In this document: positions 62,062 to 64,000 of the stretch, piece by piece
How positions within the stretch are numbered: the stretch's first letter is position 1
How the letters are laid out: every line of letters begins with the position of its first letter
Source: Paenibacillus marchantiae
GTDB lineage: Bacteria; Bacillota; Bacilli; Paenibacillales; Paenibacillaceae
Length of the DNA: 64,000 bases
Assembly (NCBI RefSeq): GCF_028771845.1
Contig: NZ_CP118270.1
Coordinates: 1,550,001-1,614,000, forward strand
Direction of reading: 5' to 3'
Position numbers and translations under genes: made by a program
Notes under the pieces: model-generated
Databases searched by the model: none
What the model saw: only the letters and a program-made list of their open reading frames with translations
What the model was told of the DNA's origin: nothing

Positions 62062-62868
62062 CTAAGGAAGATCGTAGAAGCGTTTCGTATTCTGATAAAA
62101 GAGACGCGCAGCCCGCTCCGTTCCCATACCGGTCACTTCACTCCACGCTTGAATGACCTGTCTGGTCATGGCTGGATGCGTCATTCTTCCCTGGAAAGGT
62201 CCCTCGAAAGGCCAAGGTCCATCAGTCTCTGCCATAACCTGCTCGGAAGGATACTGGCGAGCTAATTCGCGAATTTCCTCTTCGTATATGATATCAGGTG
62301 TAAATGAGACGAAGTATCCGTTGTCAGCCATTCGCTGGACGGTCCGCTTGGAGCCTTTGAACCAGTGAAAATGTGCCCGGCGATGATGATATTGCTCCAG
62401 CAGGTCACAGGCGATATCGGCATCCTCGTATACAGCGTGCAGCACAATCGGTTTACCGTGCCGTTTCGCTAGCTGGATAAATCGCTCCAACAGATCGATA
62501 TAGCCGCTCTGATCAAAGTACTGTCCCGCCTGTTCAGCTTCCTGTCGGTTGTAATAAGGCAATCCAACTTCCCCAATCGCTGTGGCTTGTCCCATATGCT
62601 TTTCGATCCATTTGAAAAATAGATCCTGCTCTGCCAGGGACGGCAGGGGCTGCTCGGGATGGAACCCAAAGGCCGGATATACGGTACGAGGGTATTGGGA
62701 AGCTAGTTCTAGGTTACTCTGGGCAGAAGCCAGATTCATGGAAACGGCGATGACAGACTCAACCTGCTGGGATGGGAAGGAATGCAGCATCTCACGTTGT
62801 TCTTCAGGTGTATATTTGTCCAGGTGAAGATGTGCATCGATCAAGGGTGCAAAAGCGGTTGATTGCAT
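62062..62868 (-). CDS. TatD family metal-dependent hydrolase
   Basis: The 268-residue amidohydrolase-fold enzyme starts behind GGAGGGG. Metal site residues are visible: H-x-H in IDAHLHLDKY, Glu of GEVGLPYYNR, His of IVLHAVYED, His of AHFHWFKGS and Asp of AETDGPWPF. TatD homologues act as DNases or act on D-aminoacyl-tRNA. It is a divergent member rather than the canonical TatD (YabD). Monocistronic. Confidence 0.85.
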   Translation of the reverse strand: MQSTAFAPLIDAHLHLDKYTPEEQREMLHSFPSQQVESVIAVSMNLASAQSNLELASQYPRTVYPAFGFHPEQPLPSLAEQDLFFKWIEKHMGQATAIGEVGLPYYNRQEAEQAGQYFDQSGYIDLLERFIQLAKRHGKPIVLHAVYEDADIACDLLEQYHHRRAHFHWFKGSKRTVQRMADNGYFVSFTPDIIYEEEIRELARQYPSEQVMAETDGPWPFEGPFQGRMTHPAMTRQVIQAWSEVTGMGTERAARLFYQNTKRFYDLP

Positions 62869-62953
62869 GGATGGACCCCTCCTTTTTGTCTTTTACCAAT
62901 GATACGCAGGGTAGTTTGTCTTGGATCACCCATTTTAGGGAAAAAATAACTCA

Positions 62954-62985
62954 AAAACCCGCACTATTTAGATAGGCGGGTTTTC
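62954..62985 (-). terminator. Terminator overlapping the ABC ATPase stop codon
   Basis: AAAACCCGC pairs with GCGGGTTTT; the stop codon of the ATPase gene lies in the loop. On the minus strand the stem is followed by TTTTTGAGTTATTTTTT. Confidence 0.7.
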
Positions 62986-63863
62986 TGCTGTTCTTCTCTC
63001 ATCCACTGGGAAATCTGCCGTTTCCGTTCAAGAAAAGCAGATTCCTCCGTGATCGCTTCGCGACGTGGACGATCAAAGGGAACATCGACCTCGTGAAGTA
63101 CAGCCGCAGGCCGATTTGATAAAACATAGATACGGTCCGCAAGCAATAATGCTTCCTCGATATTATGCGTAATGAACAGCACCGAGCGGCGGTTCTGTTC
63201 CCAGATATCGAGCAGCCAGCGCTGCATGTCGCTACGGGTCAGTGCATCCAGCGCACTAAAAGGCTCGTCTAGCAGCATCAGCTCCTGCGGACTGAGCAGG
63301 GCGCGCAGAAAGGCAACCCGCTGCTGCATGCCGCCCGATAACATATGCGGATAGGCTTGTTCGAACCCAGCCAGTCCGACACTGCTCAGCCACTTCCGGG
63401 CATCTGCAAGCGCCTCTGCTCGGGGTGGTGCATCCGCAGACACTTCACCTGCAAGCAGCACATTGTCCTCAATGGTACGCCATGGGAAGAGGGCAGGCTG
63501 CTGCGGCATATAGCTAATCTTGCCGCGTTGTCCGGTGACATCCTGACCATTCATCAGGATTTGTCCCTCCTGAGGTTTCAGCAGACCGCCGATGATGTGA
63601 AACAGGGTGCTTTTGCCACAGCCGGAAGGACCAACAATGGCTACGAATTCTCCTTGTTCCACGGTCAGAGAAAGGCCATCCAGAACGGGCAAAGTGCTGC
63701 GTCGCTCTCGGAACGAAGCATTCACGTTCAGAACTTCCAACGCGGGTGATGAATGATGTGCAGGTAAGGCAACGGCTCCATGCTCAGGAACTCCATTACT
63801 CGTTGGAGTGGTTGCACCTTCATCCGGCGCAGTAGCTACCCGCTCGTTGTGTTCGGGTGTCAT
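62964..63863 (-). CDS. ABC transporter ATPase, nitrate/sulfonate/taurine type
   Basis: The 299-residue ATPase has an unusual 40-residue N-terminal extension rich in Ala, Pro and Thr before the ATPase core. The core contains Walker A GPSGCGKST, Q-loop SYMPQQPALFPW, signature LSGGMQQRVAFLRA, Walker B LMLLDEPFSALD and switch FITHNIEEALLLADR. It is SsuB/TauB/ThiZ-like, serving sulfonates, nitrate or thiamine-precursor pyrimidines. The permease gene lies directly upstream and runs off the window, so the ligand cannot be set. Confidence 0.88.
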   Translation of the reverse strand: MTPEHNERVATAPDEGATTPTSNGVPEHGAVALPAHHSSPALEVLNVNASFRERRSTLPVLDGLSLTVEQGEFVAIVGPSGCGKSTLFHIIGGLLKPQEGQILMNGQDVTGQRGKISYMPQQPALFPWRTIEDNVLLAGEVSADAPPRAEALADARKWLSSVGLAGFEQAYPHMLSGGMQQRVAFLRALLSPQELMLLDEPFSALDALTRSDMQRWLLDIWEQNRRSVLFITHNIEEALLLADRIYVLSNRPAAVLHEVDVPFDRPRREAITEESAFLERKRQISQWMREEQQKTRLSK

Positions 63864-63906
63864 CTTGTCATCACTTCCTAACCTTTATATGGTGCATATT
63901 TCAAAG

Positions 63907-64000
63907 TTATCGCTTTTGTGGTCGCCAGCGTACGAGCAGCTTCTCCAGTAGCGCAATGAGCAGGAAGAGCAGCAGACTCAATGCCACAATAATCATGATT
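63907..64000 (-). CDS. ABC transporter permease, C-terminal fragment
   Basis: Only the last 30 residues are inside the window. They read IMIIVALSLLLFLLIALLEKLLVRWRPQKR by segments, a hydrophobic final helix and basic tail typical of SsuC/TauC-type permeases. The stop is TAA at 63907-63909. It is 43 bases upstream of the partner ATPase in the same direction. Confidence 0.75.
   Translation of the reverse strand, partial: IMIIVALSLLLFLLIALLEKLLVRWRPQKR

Noticed and set aside
1..64000. Search for CRISPR arrays, tRNA, rRNA, prophage or transposase genes
   Set aside because: No regularly spaced direct repeats, cloverleaf sequences, rRNA segments or phage/transposase proteins were recognised by reading; no genomic island boundary was evident.

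Overview
The window looks like chromosomal DNA of a low-to-mid GC, spore-forming Firmicute, almost certainly a Paenibacillus. This rests on the gene repertoire: leucine dehydrogenase, a CdaS-type diadenylate cyclase, Spo0E-like phosphatases, YesM/YesN-type two-component sugar operons, YcnI/YcnJ, CsoR-CopZ-CopA and GH28. It also rests on strong AGGAGG ribosome-binding sites and frequent TTG/GTG starts. No rRNA, tRNA, CRISPR array, prophage or transposase gene was seen. Most genes are ordinary core or metabolic genes arranged in short operons closed by strong hairpin terminators.

Layout. 0-11.7 kb: a partial acetyltransferase, a 196-bp palindromic repeat element, a Fur-box-controlled 51-aa protein, a secreted DUF6359-type protein, cdaS, leucine dehydrogenase, a secreted lipase, a LysR/old-yellow-enzyme divergent pair, an MFS/TetR divergent pair and a luciferase-like monooxygenase. 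11.9-16.5 kb: a cell-signalling cluster. A cytoplasmic HTH-TPR receptor overlaps a 42-aa secreted-peptide precursor (rap-phr / aimR-aimP / aloR-aloP layout). It is followed by a frameshifted second receptor with the same promoter, two Spo0E-like phosphatases with duplicated upstream regions, and a CcdC-like membrane protein. 16.6-24.6 kb: a YesM kinase, a frameshifted YesN regulator, a sugar-type ABC importer, an orphan TIM-barrel protein and an FAD oxidoreductase in one operon. 24.6-27.8 kb (minus): a glutamine/glutamate-type ABC importer. 28.2-34.1 kb: a GH28 pectinase-like enzyme, AraC regulator, cupin, aldo/keto reductase and DUF445 protein.

34.3-36.3 kb: a small cassette of a lipoprotein, a lipase-like hydrolase with a C-terminal WXG100-like helical domain, and a separate 90-aa WXG-type protein. 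This suggests a type VII secretion-associated effector module. 36.5-40.9 kb (minus): ycnI, ycnJ and a NarL-type two-component system, with a second copy of the palindromic element between ycnI and ycnJ. 41.2-46 kb: a small hydrophilic protein, a GGDEF plus HD-GYP membrane protein, a DUF5317 membrane protein translationally coupled to a 34-aa peptide, and a secreted SLH-like protein. 46.1-52.3 kb: a nucleoside ABC importer (BMP lipoprotein, ATPase, two permeases) followed by a SuoX-like molybdopterin protein and a nucleoside phosphorylase.

52.4-64 kb: a LysR/EamA divergent pair, small proteins, csoR-copZ-copA with two textbook CsoR operators and a large structured spacer, a TetR-controlled ABC-2-like permease with a perfect 29-bp operator plus nitroreductase, a TatD hydrolase, and the ATPase and permease end of a nitrate/sulfonate-type importer that runs off the window.

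The most promising material for new biology is the peptide-receptor cluster at 11.9-16.4 kb, the lipase-WXG cassette at 34.3-36.3 kb and the DUF5317/34-aa peptide pair at 43.5-44.2 kb. Two clear single-base frameshifts (receptor 2 at about 14,520; response regulator at about 18,500) need to be confirmed as real rather than sequencing errors.
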